Origin: Mycobacterium asiaticum DSM 44297
GTDB lineage: Bacteria > Actinomycetota > Actinomycetes > Mycobacteriales > Mycobacteriaceae
Length of the DNA stretch: 64,000 bases
Direction of reading: 5' to 3'
Assembly (NCBI RefSeq): GCF_000613245.1
Contig: NZ_HG964937.1
Coordinates: forward strand, 1,797,935-1,861,934
Part shown: positions 19,359-31,791 of the stretch, piece after piece
Layout of the letters: the number at the start of each line of letters is the position of its first letter
How positions within the stretch are numbered: position 1 is the first letter of the stretch
The notes under the pieces: model-generated
What the model saw: the letters and a program-made list of their open reading frames with translations, nothing else
The model's database searches: none
What the model was told of the DNA's origin: nothing
Made by a program: the position numbers and the translations under genes

Positions 19359-20759
19359 TCAGCGCCGCTTGGGTCCGCGCTTCTCCCGCACCCGCACATT
19401 GATCCGGATCGGGCTGCCCTCGAAGCCGAATGTCTCGCGCAGCCGCCGTTCCAGGAAGCGCCGGTAGCCGGCCTCCAGGAAACCGGAGGTGAATAACACG
19501 AACGTCGGCGGCCGCGCGGTTGCCTGCGTCGCGAACAGGATCCGCGGTTGCTTGCCGCCGCGCACCGGAGGCGGCGTCGCGGCGACGACCTCCTTGATCC
19601 ACGCGTTGAGCGGCCCGGTCGCGATCCGGGTGTCCCAGGACGCCAGCGCGTTCTCCATCGCCGGCACCAGCTTCTGCACCGCCCGTCCGGTCTTGGCTGA
19701 GATGTTGACGCGCTGCGCCCACCGCACCTGCACCAGTTCCCGGTCGATCTCGCGTTCCAGCAACTCGCGGCGGTCCTCGTCGACCAGGTCCCATTTGTTG
19801 TAGGCCAACACCAGCGCCCGTCCGGCCTCGATCACCATCGACAGCACCCGCAGATCCTGCTCGGTCAGCGGCTGGGACCCGTCGATCAGCACGATCACCA
19901 CTTCGGCAGCATCGATGGCGCCATGGGTGCGGACCGAGGCATAAAACTCATGTCCGCTGGCCTGCCCGACCTTGCGGCGCAACCCGGCGGTGTCGACGAA
20001 CTTCCAGATCTTGCCGCCCAATTCGACGAGCGAGTCCACCGGGTCGACCGTGGTACCCGCGACATCGTGCACCACCGAGCGTTCGTCACCGGCCAGCTTG
20101 TTCAACAGAGAACTCTTGCCCACGTTGGGCTTCCCAACCAGCGCGACCCGGCGCGGACCACCGGCGCTCGGCGCCGCTTCGGAAACTTCGGGCAGCGCCT
20201 CGAGCACCGCGTCGAGCAGATCGGCCACACCGCGCCCATGCATGGCGCTGATCGCGTGCGGCTCACCGAGTCCGAGTGACCACAACGCCGCCGCGTCGGC
20301 CTCACCCTTTTCGCTGTCAACCTTGTTGGCCGCCAGGAACACCGGTTTGCCCGAGCGAAGGAGAATGCGGGCGGCGGCCTCATCGGGAGACGTGGCGCCC
20401 ACGGTCGCGTCGACGACCAATATCACCGCATCGGCGGTGCGCATGGCCACCGATGCCTGCTCGGCCACCAGCTGCTGCAGACCCTTGGCGTCGGGCTCCC
20501 ATCCCCCGGTGTCCTGCACCACAAACCGGCGCCCGGTCCACAGCGCGTCGTAGGAAACCCGGTCCCGCGTCACGCCTGGAACGTCCTGAACCACGGCCTC
20601 ACGGCGGCCGATGATCCGATTGACCAACGTCGACTTGCCGACGTTGGGCCGTCCGACGATCGCCACGACGGGCGCCGGGCCGGCCTCGGCCAGTTCATCC
20701 AGTTCGGAATCGCTGAGTTCCCAGTCGCTTTCGTCCGCCCAGGTACCGTCCTGCGTCAC
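19359..20759 (-). CDS. der: Ribosome-assembly GTPase Der (EngA)
   Basis: 466 residues with two tandem GTPase domains and a KH-like C-terminal domain. First G domain: [21 protein letters not shown]. Second: [21 protein letters not shown]. The C-terminus ends in a basic stretch ([11 protein letters not shown]). Der acts in 50S subunit maturation and is essential in most bacteria. The GTG start overlaps the cmk stop by four bases (GTGA), making der the last gene of the parA-scpA-scpB-rluB-cmk-der operon, the order known for Rv1708-Rv1713 in M. tuberculosis. Confidence 0.98.
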   Translation of the reverse strand: MTQDGTWADESDWELSDSELDELAEAGPAPVVAIVGRPNVGKSTLVNRIIGRREAVVQDVPGVTRDRVSYDALWTGRRFVVQDTGGWEPDAKGLQQLVAEQASVAMRTADAVILVVDATVGATSPDEAAARILLRSGKPVFLAANKVDSEKGEADAAALWSLGLGEPHAISAMHGRGVADLLDAVLEALPEVSEAAPSAGGPRRVALVGKPNVGKSSLLNKLAGDERSVVHDVAGTTVDPVDSLVELGGKIWKFVDTAGLRRKVGQASGHEFYASVRTHGAIDAAEVVIVLIDGSQPLTEQDLRVLSMVIEAGRALVLAYNKWDLVDEDRRELLEREIDRELVQVRWAQRVNISAKTGRAVQKLVPAMENALASWDTRIATGPLNAWIKEVVAATPPPVRGGKQPRILFATQATARPPTFVLFTSGFLEAGYRRFLERRLRETFGFEGSPIRINVRVREKRGPKRR

Positions 20760-21439
20760 CGCATCGCCTCGCTTCGCTGCGTGACCAAATCCAACAGGTG
20801 GGCGATCACTTCGTTCTCGGTCATGTCGCTGGTGTCGACGACGATCGCATCCTCGGCCGCCCGCAACGGTGACACCGCACGGGTGGAATCCAGGTGATCG
20901 CGGCGGCGTACGTCGGCCAGCACCGCCGGGTAATCGTCGGCCAGGCCCGCCCGGACATTCTGGGCGTTGCGGCGCTGCGCGCGGGTCTCGGCCGACGCGG
21001 TGAGGAAGATCTTCACGGGCGCATCGGGGAACACCACGGTGCCGATGTCGCGTCCCTCGACGACGATACTGCCCGGGCCCTCGGCCATTTCGCGTTGGAT
21101 GTCGACGAGCCGGGTGCGTACCGTCGGGACCGCTGACACCGCCGAGACCGCCCTGGTGACGTCGTCGCCCCGGATCTCCGTCGAAACGTCCTCGCCGGCA
21201 AGGTAAAAGCTGCTGTCGTCAGGGTCATAGCCGACCGACAACTGCACGTCCGATGCGGTCTCGCCGACGGCCTCGGCGTCCGACGGGTCGACCCCGGCGC
21301 GCAGCACCGCCAACGTCACGATCCGGTACATCGCTCCGGTGTCCAGGAATCGCGCGCCCAGGCCGCGCGCCAAACCCTTGGAAACAGAGGACTTTCCGGT
21401 ACCTGCCGGACCGTCGATGGCCACGACGAGCGCGCTCAC
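20756..21439 (-). CDS. cmk: Cytidylate kinase
   Basis: 227 residues; phosphorylates CMP/dCMP with ATP in pyrimidine nucleotide salvage and synthesis. Seen: the N-terminal P-loop [24 protein letters not shown] of the NMP-binding domain, and [14 protein letters not shown], all normal for bacterial Cmk. Overlaps by four bases with both rluB upstream and der downstream (GTGA junctions), so translation is coupled. Confidence 0.97.
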   Translation of the reverse strand: MSALVVAIDGPAGTGKSSVSKGLARGLGARFLDTGAMYRIVTLAVLRAGVDPSDAEAVGETASDVQLSVGYDPDDSSFYLAGEDVSTEIRGDDVTRAVSAVSAVPTVRTRLVDIQREMAEGPGSIVVEGRDIGTVVFPDAPVKIFLTASAETRAQRRNAQNVRAGLADDYPAVLADVRRRDHLDSTRAVSPLRAAEDAIVVDTSDMTENEVIAHLLDLVTQRSEAMR

Positions 21440-22188
21440 AGACCCACCGCCTTGTACAGTTGACCGACCTCATCCCGGCGCAGCGGCCGCACCGAACCCG
21501 GACGCTGCTTGCCCAGTGTGACCGCGCCAATGTCAGTGCGCACCAACGCTTCCACCGGAAATCCGACCGCGGCCAGCAACCGACGCACGATCCGGTTGCG
21601 TCCTTCGTGCAGCGTCACCCGCACCAGCGATTTCCCGGGAATGGAGTCCACGACGGCGAAGTCGTCGAGCCGCACCGGTCCGTCCTCCAACTCGATGCCG
21701 GCCCGAAGCTGCTTGCCGAGCCCGCGCGGCACCGCGCCCGTCACCGTCGCGAGGTAGGTCTTGGGTACCTCGTGGGACGGGTGCATCAACCGGTGGGCCA
21801 ACTCGCCGTCGTTGGTCAGCAGGATCAGCCCCTCGGTATCGGCGTCCAACCGCCCCACGTGAAATAACTTCTTGTTGCCCCGAACTTTTCGTTCAATGAG
21901 GTCACCGATGCAGGGCCGGCCACGATCGTCGGACATGGTCGAGTGCATACCGCGCGGCTTGTTCAGCGCGAGATAAACCAGCGAGTCGTCAAGCACCACC
22001 CGGGCGCCGTCGACACGGATCACCGACTGGTCCGGGTCGACCCTGGTGCCCAATTCGGTCACCACCCGCCCGTCGATCTCGACCCGTCCGTCGAGGATCA
22101 TCTTCTCGGCGGCCCGACGGGACGCAATTCCGGCCTGGGACAACACCTTCTGCAGGCGCGTGCCCTGCGGCTCCTCGAACTCCACCAT
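21436..22188 (-). CDS. rluB: Ribosomal large subunit pseudouridine synthase (RluB/RsuA family)
   Basis: 250 residues. An N-terminal S4 RNA-binding domain ([20 protein letters not shown]) precedes the catalytic domain with [19 protein letters not shown], where the Asp in RLDADT is the catalytic residue. Genes of this family next to scpB are generally RluB-like (23S rRNA), but the exact uridine modified cannot be read from sequence. The ATG overlaps the scpB stop by one base. Confidence 0.93.
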   Translation of the reverse strand: MVEFEEPQGTRLQKVLSQAGIASRRAAEKMILDGRVEIDGRVVTELGTRVDPDQSVIRVDGARVVLDDSLVYLALNKPRGMHSTMSDDRGRPCIGDLIERKVRGNKKLFHVGRLDADTEGLILLTNDGELAHRLMHPSHEVPKTYLATVTGAVPRGLGKQLRAGIELEDGPVRLDDFAVVDSIPGKSLVRVTLHEGRNRIVRRLLAAVGFPVEALVRTDIGAVTLGKQRPGSVRPLRRDEVGQLYKAVGL

Positions 22189-22931
22189 CAGTCGTGATCC
22201 ACGTCAAACGTCAGCGACGGATCAGCCGGCTGACCGCCGGCGAGCTTGATGAAACGCGGTTCGCTGTCCAGGGATTCGCTGAGGTCGTCGATGGTGTCGA
22301 CATCCGGCAGCAGTGGCGCGATGTCCGGCAGGTCGGCCAGCGAGTTCAGCCCGAGGCGTTCCAGGAACAATTCGGTGGTCGCGAACGTCACCGCCCCGCT
22401 GTCCTCGTCGTTGCCGACCTCGGTGATCAGTCCGCGCGCCAACAGAGTCCGCATCACCGCGTCCACATTCACGCCACGCACCGCGCTCACCCGGGCGCGG
22501 GTCACCGGCTGGCGGTAGGCAACCACCGCCAGCGTCTCCAGCGCGGCGCGGGTGAGCTTGCTGCGCGCGCCGTCCAGCAACAGCTTTTCCACGAACGGCG
22601 CGAACCGGGCACGGGTGTACAGCCGCCATCCCTCGCCGGTGTGCCGCAGGTCGATGCCGCTGTCACGTTCGGTGAGCTCGTCGGCCATGAGCTGCAGCTT
22701 GGCGGCGACGCGGTAGACGGGCTGGCCGGTGGCCGAGGCGAGCGCCTCGGCCGTCACCGGGGTGTCCACCACCAGTAGCAGCGCCTCCAGCACCCGGCCG
22801 AGTTCGTCGGGGTCCATTTCTGCGGGCTCGGCGATCTCCGGGATGCCCGCATCGAGCTCGGGATTTCCGTTCATCGAGCGGCGCTCCTCCTCATCGCTCC
22901 GCTCTGCATCGTCACGCCGCGGGTCGGTCAT
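22188..22931 (-). CDS. scpB: Segregation and condensation protein B
   Basis: 247 residues; subunit of the SMC-ScpAB condensin, with two winged-helix domains (for example LTRAALETLAVVAYRQPVTR, then DAVMRTLLARGLI). An acidic, charged N-terminal extension of about 40 residues precedes the first domain, and a short acidic tail follows the second. The start is ambiguous between the ATG at 22931 (ATGA overlap with scpA) and an internal ATG; the overlap favours the longer form. Works with ScpA, encoded immediately upstream. Confidence 0.96.
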   Translation of the reverse strand: MTDPRRDDAERSDEEERRSMNGNPELDAGIPEIAEPAEMDPDELGRVLEALLLVVDTPVTAEALASATGQPVYRVAAKLQLMADELTERDSGIDLRHTGEGWRLYTRARFAPFVEKLLLDGARSKLTRAALETLAVVAYRQPVTRARVSAVRGVNVDAVMRTLLARGLITEVGNDEDSGAVTFATTELFLERLGLNSLADLPDIAPLLPDVDTIDDLSESLDSEPRFIKLAGGQPADPSLTFDVDHD

Positions 22932-23755
22932 TGGTCTCGCACTTCTAACAGGGATTCGGCGGTCGGTCGCTCACCGGTCCAAGAAATTTGGAGCACGCCT
23001 AGGGGCTCGGACTGGTCGAATGCTACCGCCCGCGAACGATACAGTTCGAGCAGCGCGAGGAAGCGCCCGACGATCTCAACCGGCACCGTGCAGTCCGCGA
23101 CTAGCTGCGAGAACGACGCCCATTGGCCGCTGCCCAGGCTTTCCAGCATCGTCAGGATGTGTCTGGCCTGCTCGGGTACCGATACCGACTGCACGTGCAG
23201 GTGCCCGGTCGCCACGGTGGGCACCGGGCGCGGCGTGAAGGCGACCGCGGCGATCTCGGCGAAACGCATGGCGTCCACGCCGAGCATCACCTCGGGCAGC
23301 AGGCCCTCGAAGCGCTCCTCCAGCGAAACCGAACGGGGATAGCTGCGCAGCGCGGTCGCCTCGAGTTCGGCGAACATCTCCGCAACGTGCTTGAACGCCC
23401 GGTACTGCAACAGCCGCGCGAACAGCAGGTCGCGCACCTCCAGCAGGGCCAGGTCCTCCTCGTCGTCCACCTGTCCGGTCGGCAGCAGCCGCGCGGCCTT
23501 GAGGTCGAGCAGTGTCGCTGCGATGACCAGGAACGCGGTGGTCTCCTCCAGCTCCAGCTGCGGGCCGATGGCCTTTGTGTAGGCGATGAAGTCGTCGGTG
23601 ACCTGGTGTAACGCCACCTCCGTGACATCGAGACGGTGCGCGAAGATGAGCTGCAGCAGTAGGTCGAACGGCCCCTCGAAGTTGGTCAGCCGAACTTGAA
23701 AGCCATCCGAGGAGCCGTTCTCGGGTGCCGCGTGACCTGTTTTTTCGCCGCTCAC
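22928..23755 (-). CDS. scpA: Segregation and condensation protein A (kleisin)
   Basis: 275 residues. The family signature near the N-terminus is FEGPFDLLLQLIFAHRLDV, and a long helical middle and a C-terminal winged-helix domain follow. ScpA bridges the SMC heads and binds ScpB. The GTG start overlaps the parA stop by four bases, and its own stop overlaps scpB, so the three are translationally coupled. Confidence 0.96.
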   Translation of the reverse strand: MSGEKTGHAAPENGSSDGFQVRLTNFEGPFDLLLQLIFAHRLDVTEVALHQVTDDFIAYTKAIGPQLELEETTAFLVIAATLLDLKAARLLPTGQVDDEEDLALLEVRDLLFARLLQYRAFKHVAEMFAELEATALRSYPRSVSLEERFEGLLPEVMLGVDAMRFAEIAAVAFTPRPVPTVATGHLHVQSVSVPEQARHILTMLESLGSGQWASFSQLVADCTVPVEIVGRFLALLELYRSRAVAFDQSEPLGVLQISWTGERPTAESLLEVRDQ

Positions 23756-24615
23756 ACGCCGAATCGGTCGATGAACTCGCGGGCCAGCGCGCGATAGGCC
23801 AGCGCGCCGCTGGATTTGGGCGCCCAGGTGGTGATGGGCTCCCCCGCGACGCTGGTCTCCGGGAATCGGACGGTACGGGTGATCACGGTGTCGAACACTA
23901 GGTCACCGAACCGCTCCACGACGCGGGCCATCACCTCGCGGGAGTTGACGGTGCGCGGGTCATAGCGGGTGATCAGGATGCCGCTGATGTCGAGCTTGGG
24001 GTTGAGCCGGTCGCGGACCTTGTCGACGGTGTCGGTGAGCAACGCCAGCCCGCGCAGCGAGAAGAACTCGCATTCGGTTGGGATGACGACGCCCTCGGCG
24101 CAGGCCAGCCCGTTGACGGTGAGCAGACCCAGCGAGGGCTGGCAGTCGATCAGCACGTAGTCGTAGCGGTCGAGCACCGGGTACAGCGCCCGGGCCAAGG
24201 TTTGTTCCCGGCCTACCTCGTTGACCAGCTGAATCTCCGCGGCGGACAGGTCGATGTTGCTGGGCACCAGGTCCAGGTTTTTGACCCGGGTGTGCAGCAG
24301 CACGTCGTCGACCGAGATCCGCGGCTCGACCAGCACGTTGTGGATGGTCTTTTCCAGCTCGTAGTGCGGTACGCCCAGCCCGGCGGACAGCGCGCCCTGC
24401 GGGTCCATGTCCACCAGCAGCACCCGGCGGCCGTATTCGGCCAGCGCTGCGCCCAGGTTGATCGTCGAGGTGGTCTTGCCGACGCCGCCCTTCTGGTTGC
24501 ACATCGCCACGACCTTGGCCGGTCCGTGCGCGACGAGCGGCTGGGGCTCAGGAATCGCCCGCGGCGGCCGGCCGGTCAGGCCGAGCTCCGGTCCGCTGTC
24601 GGGGTGATCGGTCAT
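23752..24615 (-). CDS. parA: ParA-family partitioning ATPase
   Basis: 287 residues from ATG 24615. Deviant Walker A is CNQKGGVGKTTSTINLG and Walker B LVDMDPQGALSAG, as in Soj/ParA. ParA ATPases position chromosomes or other cargo; this scpAB-linked paralogue (Rv1708-like) is distinct from the parAB pair near oriC. The frame is open to a TTG at 24708, but that codon lies just outside the arm of a perfect hairpin, and the added 31 residues look non-conserved, so the ATG is chosen; the longer form cannot be excluded. It heads the operon ending in der. Confidence 0.93.
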   Translation of the reverse strand: MTDHPDSGPELGLTGRPPRAIPEPQPLVAHGPAKVVAMCNQKGGVGKTTSTINLGAALAEYGRRVLLVDMDPQGALSAGLGVPHYELEKTIHNVLVEPRISVDDVLLHTRVKNLDLVPSNIDLSAAEIQLVNEVGREQTLARALYPVLDRYDYVLIDCQPSLGLLTVNGLACAEGVVIPTECEFFSLRGLALLTDTVDKVRDRLNPKLDISGILITRYDPRTVNSREVMARVVERFGDLVFDTVITRTVRFPETSVAGEPITTWAPKSSGALAYRALAREFIDRFGV

Positions 24616-24682
24616 GCCCGCCTGCAGCAGGTCGTGACGAGCGTCAGCGTGGACATCGCAGGAAAGTCTAACGGCTGTGCCC

Positions 24683-24706
24683 GCCTGCGGCGGGAGACCC
24701 GCAGGC
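24683..24706. repeat. Hairpin upstream of parA
   Basis: Perfect 8-bp inverted repeat GCCTGCGG / CCGCAGGC with an 8-nt loop. It lies in the leader of parA, overlapping the alternative TTG start. It may be a leader structure or simply part of the 5' untranslated region; no run of T follows, so it is not a classic terminator. Confidence 0.4.
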
Positions 24707-24708
24707 AA

Positions 24709-25047
24709 CGTAATCAGCGGATATTGAGGGTGGCCCGGTCAGGCGTGTTCGACGACGGCCCGTAGCTTGTCGCGTGGCTCGCTGCCGGGGAGGGCGATCA
24801 AATGATCCCAAGGCATGGTGGAATGAGGCTGCTGCTCACATCGACACCCCAATGACACGTGGTTGCGGCCGTCGCGCAGCGGGCTGCCCCATCGACAGAG
24901 ACAAACGACAGTGGCCCGTCGACTCGGTGGCTGCCGTCCACTTCGGTGACGTTGGCTTTCCATCGCCGGGAACGGCCAGCCGAATGTACTGCACCACCGT
25001 TGAGCAGGTATCCCGGTGAATCCGGGGAGCCCCTATCGTGGAGACCT
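24709..25047. other. Divergent gap between parA and the O-methyltransferase
   Basis: About 340 bp that must hold two divergent promoters. A frame on the minus strand (24739-24963, 74 codons) has neither a recognisable family nor a convincing ribosome site. I see nothing else. Confidence 0.4.
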
Positions 25048-25800
25048 ATGGATCTCAAGCGACGCATTCCTTTACTGCGGTGGTCGGTATGGCGGATGGC
25101 CGCCGGTGCGCGCAACATCACCAAGACCGGACAGATCGGTGACGGACGGGAAGCGGCCGTCGTCGACTACGTCTTGGATCATGCGCGGCCCGGCGATATC
25201 GACGATGTGCTGGCCAAGATCGACCAATTCGCCTACGAGAAGTCGATGCTGATCAACGTCGGGGACGAGAAGGGCGCCATCCTCGACGCGGCGGTGCGGC
25301 GCGCGAATCCGACTGTGGCGCTGGAACTCGGTACTTACGTGGGCTATGGCGCGTTGCGAATCTCCCGCGCGGCTCCAAACGCGACGGTGTACTCGGTCGA
25401 GCTAGCCGAGGCGAACGCCGCCAACGCCCGTCGCATCTGGAGTCACGCCGGCGTGGCGGACCGGGTGACGTGCGTCGTCGGCACCATCGGTGACGGCGGC
25501 CGCACCCTGGACGCCCTGGCCAACAAGCACGGATTTGGTTCGGGCACATTGGATTTCCTCTTCCTCGATCATGACAAGGATGCCTACCTGGACGACTTGA
25601 AGAGCATTCTGGACCGGGGTTGGCTGCATCCGGGGTCGGTCGTTGTTGCCGACAACGTCCGGGTGCCCGGCGCGCCGAAGTACCGCGCGTACATGCGAGA
25701 GCAGCAGGGCAAGTTGTTCGACACCACCGAACACAAGGCGCATTTGGAGTATCAGTCGATGGTGTCCGACCTGGTGCTGGAGTCGACGTACCTGGGCTAG
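25048..25800 (+). CDS. SAM-dependent O-methyltransferase (catechol OMT-like)
   Basis: 250 residues, class I methyltransferase similar to catechol O-methyltransferases and to M. tuberculosis Rv1703c. The SAM motif is ALELGTYVGYGALRIS, the acidic ribose-binding residue is in VYSVELAEANA, and the metal-site segment is FLFLDHDKDAYLDDL followed by VVVADNV. This fits Mg-dependent methylation of vicinal hydroxyls. The frame is open further upstream, but the ATG at 25048 is preceded by GGAG five bases away and matches the start of the family. It converges on xerD. Confidence 0.92.
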   Translation: MDLKRRIPLLRWSVWRMAAGARNITKTGQIGDGREAAVVDYVLDHARPGDIDDVLAKIDQFAYEKSMLINVGDEKGAILDAAVRRANPTVALELGTYVGYGALRISRAAPNATVYSVELAEANAANARRIWSHAGVADRVTCVVGTIGDGGRTLDALANKHGFGSGTLDFLFLDHDKDAYLDDLKSILDRGWLHPGSVVVADNVRVPGAPKYRAYMREQQGKLFDTTEHKAHLEYQSMVSDLVLESTYLG

Positions 25801-25826
25801 GTTTGGGTGCGCGAGCAGACGCAAAC

Positions 25827-26767
25827 TTAGGTGGCCCGCGGGTGGGCGCCGGCCCACACCTCCCGCAGCGCGTGGACGGTGACCATCGTGTAGATCTGCG
25901 TGGTCGTCACCGACGCGTGGCCCAACAGCTCCTGCACCACTCGGACGTCGGCGCCACCCTCCAGCAGGTGCGTGGCGAACGAATGCCGCAGCATGTGCGG
26001 CGACACCCCCGAGGTGATGCCGGCCCGCTCGGCGGCGTCCTGCAAAACCTGCCAGGCGCTCTGCCGGGACAACCGGCCGCCGCGGGCGTTCAGAAAGATC
26101 GCCGGTGTGCCCCGTCCGCGCCGCGCGAGATCGGGCCGGCCGCGCACCAGATACGCGTCCAGCGCCGCCACCGCGGGCCGGCCCACCGGCACCAGCCGCT
26201 GCTTACCGCCCTTGCCGCGCAACAACACTGAGCGGGCGTGCGTGTCGATGTCGTCGACGTCCAGGCCGACGGCCTCCGAGATCCGCGACCCCGTCGAGTA
26301 CAGCAACTCCAGCAGCGCGCGGTTGCGCAGCGTCAGCGGACCGTCCGACGCGTCCTCCCCGCCGGCAGCTTCCAGCAGCGACAGCACCTGGTCGAGGGAA
26401 AGGCTCTTGGGTAATCGCCGCCCGGGCGTCGGCGGTCGTACCGCCCGCGCCACGTCCAACTCGGCCAGTCCCTCGGCGGCGGCGAACCGGTGCAGCCCAC
26501 GCACGGCGATCAACGCCCGTGCCGCCGACACCGCGGACAGCGCCGCCGCACCCGATTCCGGGTCTCCGCGCCGCAGCGCCACGAGGAAATCGCTCACGTC
26601 GTCTTCGCCGACCTTGGCCAGATCGTGAATCCCGCGTTCCGCCAGATGTTTTGAGTAACGGCGTAGGTCGCGTCGGTAGGAGCTCAGCGTGTTGGCCGCG
26701 ACGCCCCGCTCGATCGCCAGATGGTCGAGATATCCCTGCAGCTGCGCATCGAGCGTCAGGGCTGCCG

Positions 26768-26771
<4 letters not shown>
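25827..26771 (-). CDS. xerD: Tyrosine recombinase XerD
   Basis: 314 residues from GTG 26771, which overlaps the nudix stop by four bases (GTGA). The open frame reaches 26948 but would run deep inside the nudix gene. N-terminal SAM-like core-binding domain, then the catalytic domain with the first Arg in [24 protein letters not shown], the [11 protein letters not shown] box and the nucleophile Tyr in TQIYTMV. With XerC it resolves chromosome dimers at dif and assists FtsK. The position after pyrG and nudix matches Rv1699-Rv1701. Confidence 0.96.
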
Positions 26772-29186
<2,415 letters not shown>

Positions 29187-29276
29187 CTAGCCTTTACCAG
29201 CTGGGCCTGCCGACCCACGGAAACCCACCCTAACATCCGCCGCGCGCCGCCGCGGCAAACACGCCCTAGTGGGGTG

Positions 29277-30221
29277 CTACTGCGGAACGGTCACCGACGT
29301 CGCTCCGTGTCCGGTGCCGTAGTGACCAGGATGGGCGCCGCCGACCAGGTCGTGCAGGGCCAGGACGGCGGTGATCCGGCCGGGCTCGCTGTCGACGTCG
29401 TCGACGGTGCTGATCGCCGCGGCCATCCCGGCGTCAGCACGCGCCACGGCCACAGCGGCACTGCCGCCGGCCGAACCGTCCCGACCGGCCAGCACCGCAC
29501 CGGAGCCATGCGGCGCCAGGGCTGCGGTGAACCGCGCGACGGTGACGCCCTGGTTGCCGGCATCCGCGGGCAGGCCGCCTCCGGTTACCACTACGGCCGC
29601 GTTGGCCGCCGCAATGTGGTCGTTGGGTTGGTAGGTGATGAAGCCGGTCTCGCGCAGGGCGGCCAGCACGGTGCTGCGTTGCGTGTCGTCGACGGCCGGC
29701 GCTTGGGGGTTGGTGTTGGCCAGCAGTGCGATGCCGAGCAGATCACCGGCCTGCGAGCCTTGGTCTACCAGCTTGCTGCTCAGCTGGGTGCCGGCGGGCA
29801 GGATCGACGAGTTGACCACCGAGCGCAGTTTCTCCCCGGAATTGGCTTCGACGAACTCGTGCGTCAGCGCCACGGTGCCGGTGACCGACCCGCCGGCCTG
29901 TCCCACGATCTTGGACACCGCGGCGACGTCGTCGTCTTTGGCGTCCGGGGTCCGAAAGAGCACCACGGTCTTGCCCGCCAGCGCGTCGTGCACGATGCGA
30001 CCGAGCACCTGCGCGTCGAAAGTGTTTGCTGCGCCCAATTTTTCGTTGAGTGCGTTGCGTTGATCGTTGAGCGTGCTGACCTGGGCAGCGAGGTCACGCT
30101 TCTCGTTACGCAGGCTGGACAGCACGGTGTCGGAGAAGAAGCCCGAACCGAGCACGACGCCGATGGCCAGCGCGAGGAATACCGCGGCCAGCGAGATCGC
30201 ATGTTGGCGTAACGAGATCAT
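29277..30221 (-). CDS. mctB: MctB/SteB envelope protein (copper resistance, cell separation)
   Basis: 314 residues: an N-terminal signal-anchor (HAISLAAVFLALAIGVVLGS), a coiled-coil (LRNEKRDLAAQVSTLNDQRN), then an alpha/beta domain. It corresponds to M. tuberculosis Rv1698 (MctB), reported as an outer-membrane channel-like protein needed for copper resistance; the corynebacterial counterpart, SteB, acts with SteA in cell separation. The two functions have not been reconciled. Ribosome site AAGGA about ten bases ahead of ATG; 16 bp after the steA stop, so the pair is co-transcribed. Confidence 0.92.
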   Translation of the reverse strand: MISLRQHAISLAAVFLALAIGVVLGSGFFSDTVLSSLRNEKRDLAAQVSTLNDQRNALNEKLGAANTFDAQVLGRIVHDALAGKTVVLFRTPDAKDDDVAAVSKIVGQAGGSVTGTVALTHEFVEANSGEKLRSVVNSSILPAGTQLSSKLVDQGSQAGDLLGIALLANTNPQAPAVDDTQRSTVLAALRETGFITYQPNDHIAAANAAVVVTGGGLPADAGNQGVTVARFTAALAPHGSGAVLAGRDGSAGGSAAVAVARADAGMAAAISTVDDVDSEPGRITAVLALHDLVGGAHPGHYGTGHGATSVTVPQ

Positions 30222-30237
30222 GAACTCACGTCCTTAG

Positions 30238-31419
30238 TTATGACACCAAGTGCTGGACCCAAAGGGTGAAGCGGTTCCAGTAGTCGACGATCCAGTGCAG
30301 CACCACCCCGTCGGTGCGAGACACCCACAGCACCACGATGATGGCGATCAGCATGGTCAGTGCCAGCAACGCGATGGCGCCGCCGGAGATGTGGTTGCGG
30401 TACAGGGTGGCCACCGCTTTGGCGTCCACCAGCTTCTCGCCGACGCGCAGCCGGGTGAGGAAGGTGGATGGGTTGCTTTGCGAGCGGGTGCGATCGAAGA
30501 ACGTCTCGATGTTGGCGGTGTGGCCGGCGGTGACGAGCAGCGCCGCGCCGTGGTGGTCGGCCAGCAGCAGGGCCAGGTCGGTTGCGGAGCCGGCGGCAGG
30601 GAAGGTCATGGCCCCGACCCCGAGGTCCTGGATGCGCTCCAGCCCGGCCGCGTGCCCGTCGGCGTCGGCGGGTAGCACCACCTGGGCGCCGCACTTGAGG
30701 ACTTCGGTGCTGATCTGGTCGGGGTCACCGACGATTAATTGCGGACGGTAACCCGCCTTGCGCAGCACGTCCGCACCCTGACCGACCCCGACCAGCACCG
30801 GCTGGTACTCCTTGATGAACGGTTTGAGGGCTTTGAGGTCGTCAGCGGCGCTGGGCTCCTCGGAAACGATCACCACGTGGCGGCGGCGCATGTCGACGTC
30901 GATGTCGGGGATGCCAATGCCGTCAATCAGCAGCGGGCTTTCGCTGCGGATGAACTCAATGGTGTTGCCGGCGAAGGCTTCCAGGTGAGCGGCCAGCCCG
31001 CTCTTGGCCTCGCGCATCAGGTCGGCGATGTCGTGGTCGGTGCGCTCGGTGCCGCGGATCAACCGGCGATCCCCGGAGTAGACGCCGCCCTCGTAGAGGC
31101 GGATCTTGGCGCCGTCCTTGACCTTCTTGAAGATCTCCGGCCCGGTCTCGTCGATCAGGGTGACCCCGTTGTTGACCAGTACCTCGGGGCCGAGGTTGGG
31201 GTAGCGGCCCGAGACGGACGGCGAGGCGTTGACGACCGCGGCGATGTCAGCTTCGACCAGGGCGTCGGCGGTGATGCGGTCGAGGTCCAGGATGTCGAGG
31301 ACCACGATGTCGCCGGGACATACCCTGCGCAGCAGTCGATCGATATTGCGGTCGACTCGGGCGGTGCCGATCAGACCGGGCCGGACGGTGTTACGGGTTA
31401 GAAGCGCTGACATCTTCAT
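30238..31419 (-). CDS. steA: SteA-like membrane protein (thiamine pyrophosphokinase-like fold)
   Basis: 393 residues corresponding to Rv1697. The middle carries a thiamine-pyrophosphokinase-like domain (LIVGDPDQIS, with the conserved GD), and the C-terminus has one membrane helix (IALLALTMLIAIIVVLWV). In Corynebacterium SteA and SteB form a complex that affects cell separation through RipA; thiamine activity is not expected. The start is ATG 31419 or, two codons later, 31413. First gene of the steA-mctB pair. Confidence 0.9.
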   Translation of the reverse strand: MKMSALLTRNTVRPGLIGTARVDRNIDRLLRRVCPGDIVVLDILDLDRITADALVEADIAAVVNASPSVSGRYPNLGPEVLVNNGVTLIDETGPEIFKKVKDGAKIRLYEGGVYSGDRRLIRGTERTDHDIADLMREAKSGLAAHLEAFAGNTIEFIRSESPLLIDGIGIPDIDVDMRRRHVVIVSEEPSAADDLKALKPFIKEYQPVLVGVGQGADVLRKAGYRPQLIVGDPDQISTEVLKCGAQVVLPADADGHAAGLERIQDLGVGAMTFPAAGSATDLALLLADHHGAALLVTAGHTANIETFFDRTRSQSNPSTFLTRLRVGEKLVDAKAVATLYRNHISGGAIALLALTMLIAIIVVLWVSRTDGVVLHWIVDYWNRFTLWVQHLVS

Positions 31420-31555
31420 GGGAGCCGATTCTGTCGGCGAAGGTCGTCACTGCCGGGGAGGCGCGCCGTAACATCTGCCCCATAAGTTTAAAAGCGTCAC
31501 ACCTGTCACAGTTGTATCGCGGGTCTATTGCGGCCGTTCGCGGCCCTTTCGCGGT

Positions 31556-31625
31556 CCCCTTCCCGCGAAGGTGCGCAGAATGCCAGCCGCGACGGCGTGT
31601 CCTTGTGCATCTGCGCACGCTCGCG
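31556..31625. repeat. 70-bp direct repeat, copy 1
   Basis: First of two near-identical 70-bp units 142 bp apart between steA and recN. Each contains an inverted repeat, GTGCGCAGA (31571-31579) facing TCTGCGCAC (31610-31618), so the transcript could fold into a long hairpin. It differs from copy 2 at only a few positions (for example gcgacg/gcaacg and cttgtgc/ctcgtac). Confidence 0.85.
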
Positions 31626-31697
31626 AGCGAGGGGGCCGCTCACCAGCGACGCGGCACGCTCGCGACCGCCCCGGCCGCAAGACCACCCCAGGGGACA

Positions 31698-31767
31698 CCC
31701 CTTCCCGCGAAGGTGCGCAGAATGCCAGCCGCAACGGCGTGTCCTCGTACATCTGCGCACGCTCGCG
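31698..31767. repeat. 70-bp direct repeat, copy 2
   Basis: Second copy of the unit at 31556-31625, with the same internal inverted repeat GTGCGCAGA / TCTGCGCAC. The rest of the 372-bp gap (31420-31791) shows no gene; open frames in it are produced by the repeats. The second copy ends 24 bp before the recN stop, so it could serve as a recN transcription end. Confidence 0.85.
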
Positions 31768-31791
31768 CAATCCGGAGAGCGAACAGAAAGC

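Noticed and set aside
24739-24963. 74-codon minus-strand frame upstream of parA
   Set aside because: No family or ribosome site; it occupies the region expected to contain divergent promoters.
31556-31767. Possible CRISPR array
   Set aside because: Only two units, 70 bp long, with a single spacer-like gap and no cas genes nearby.
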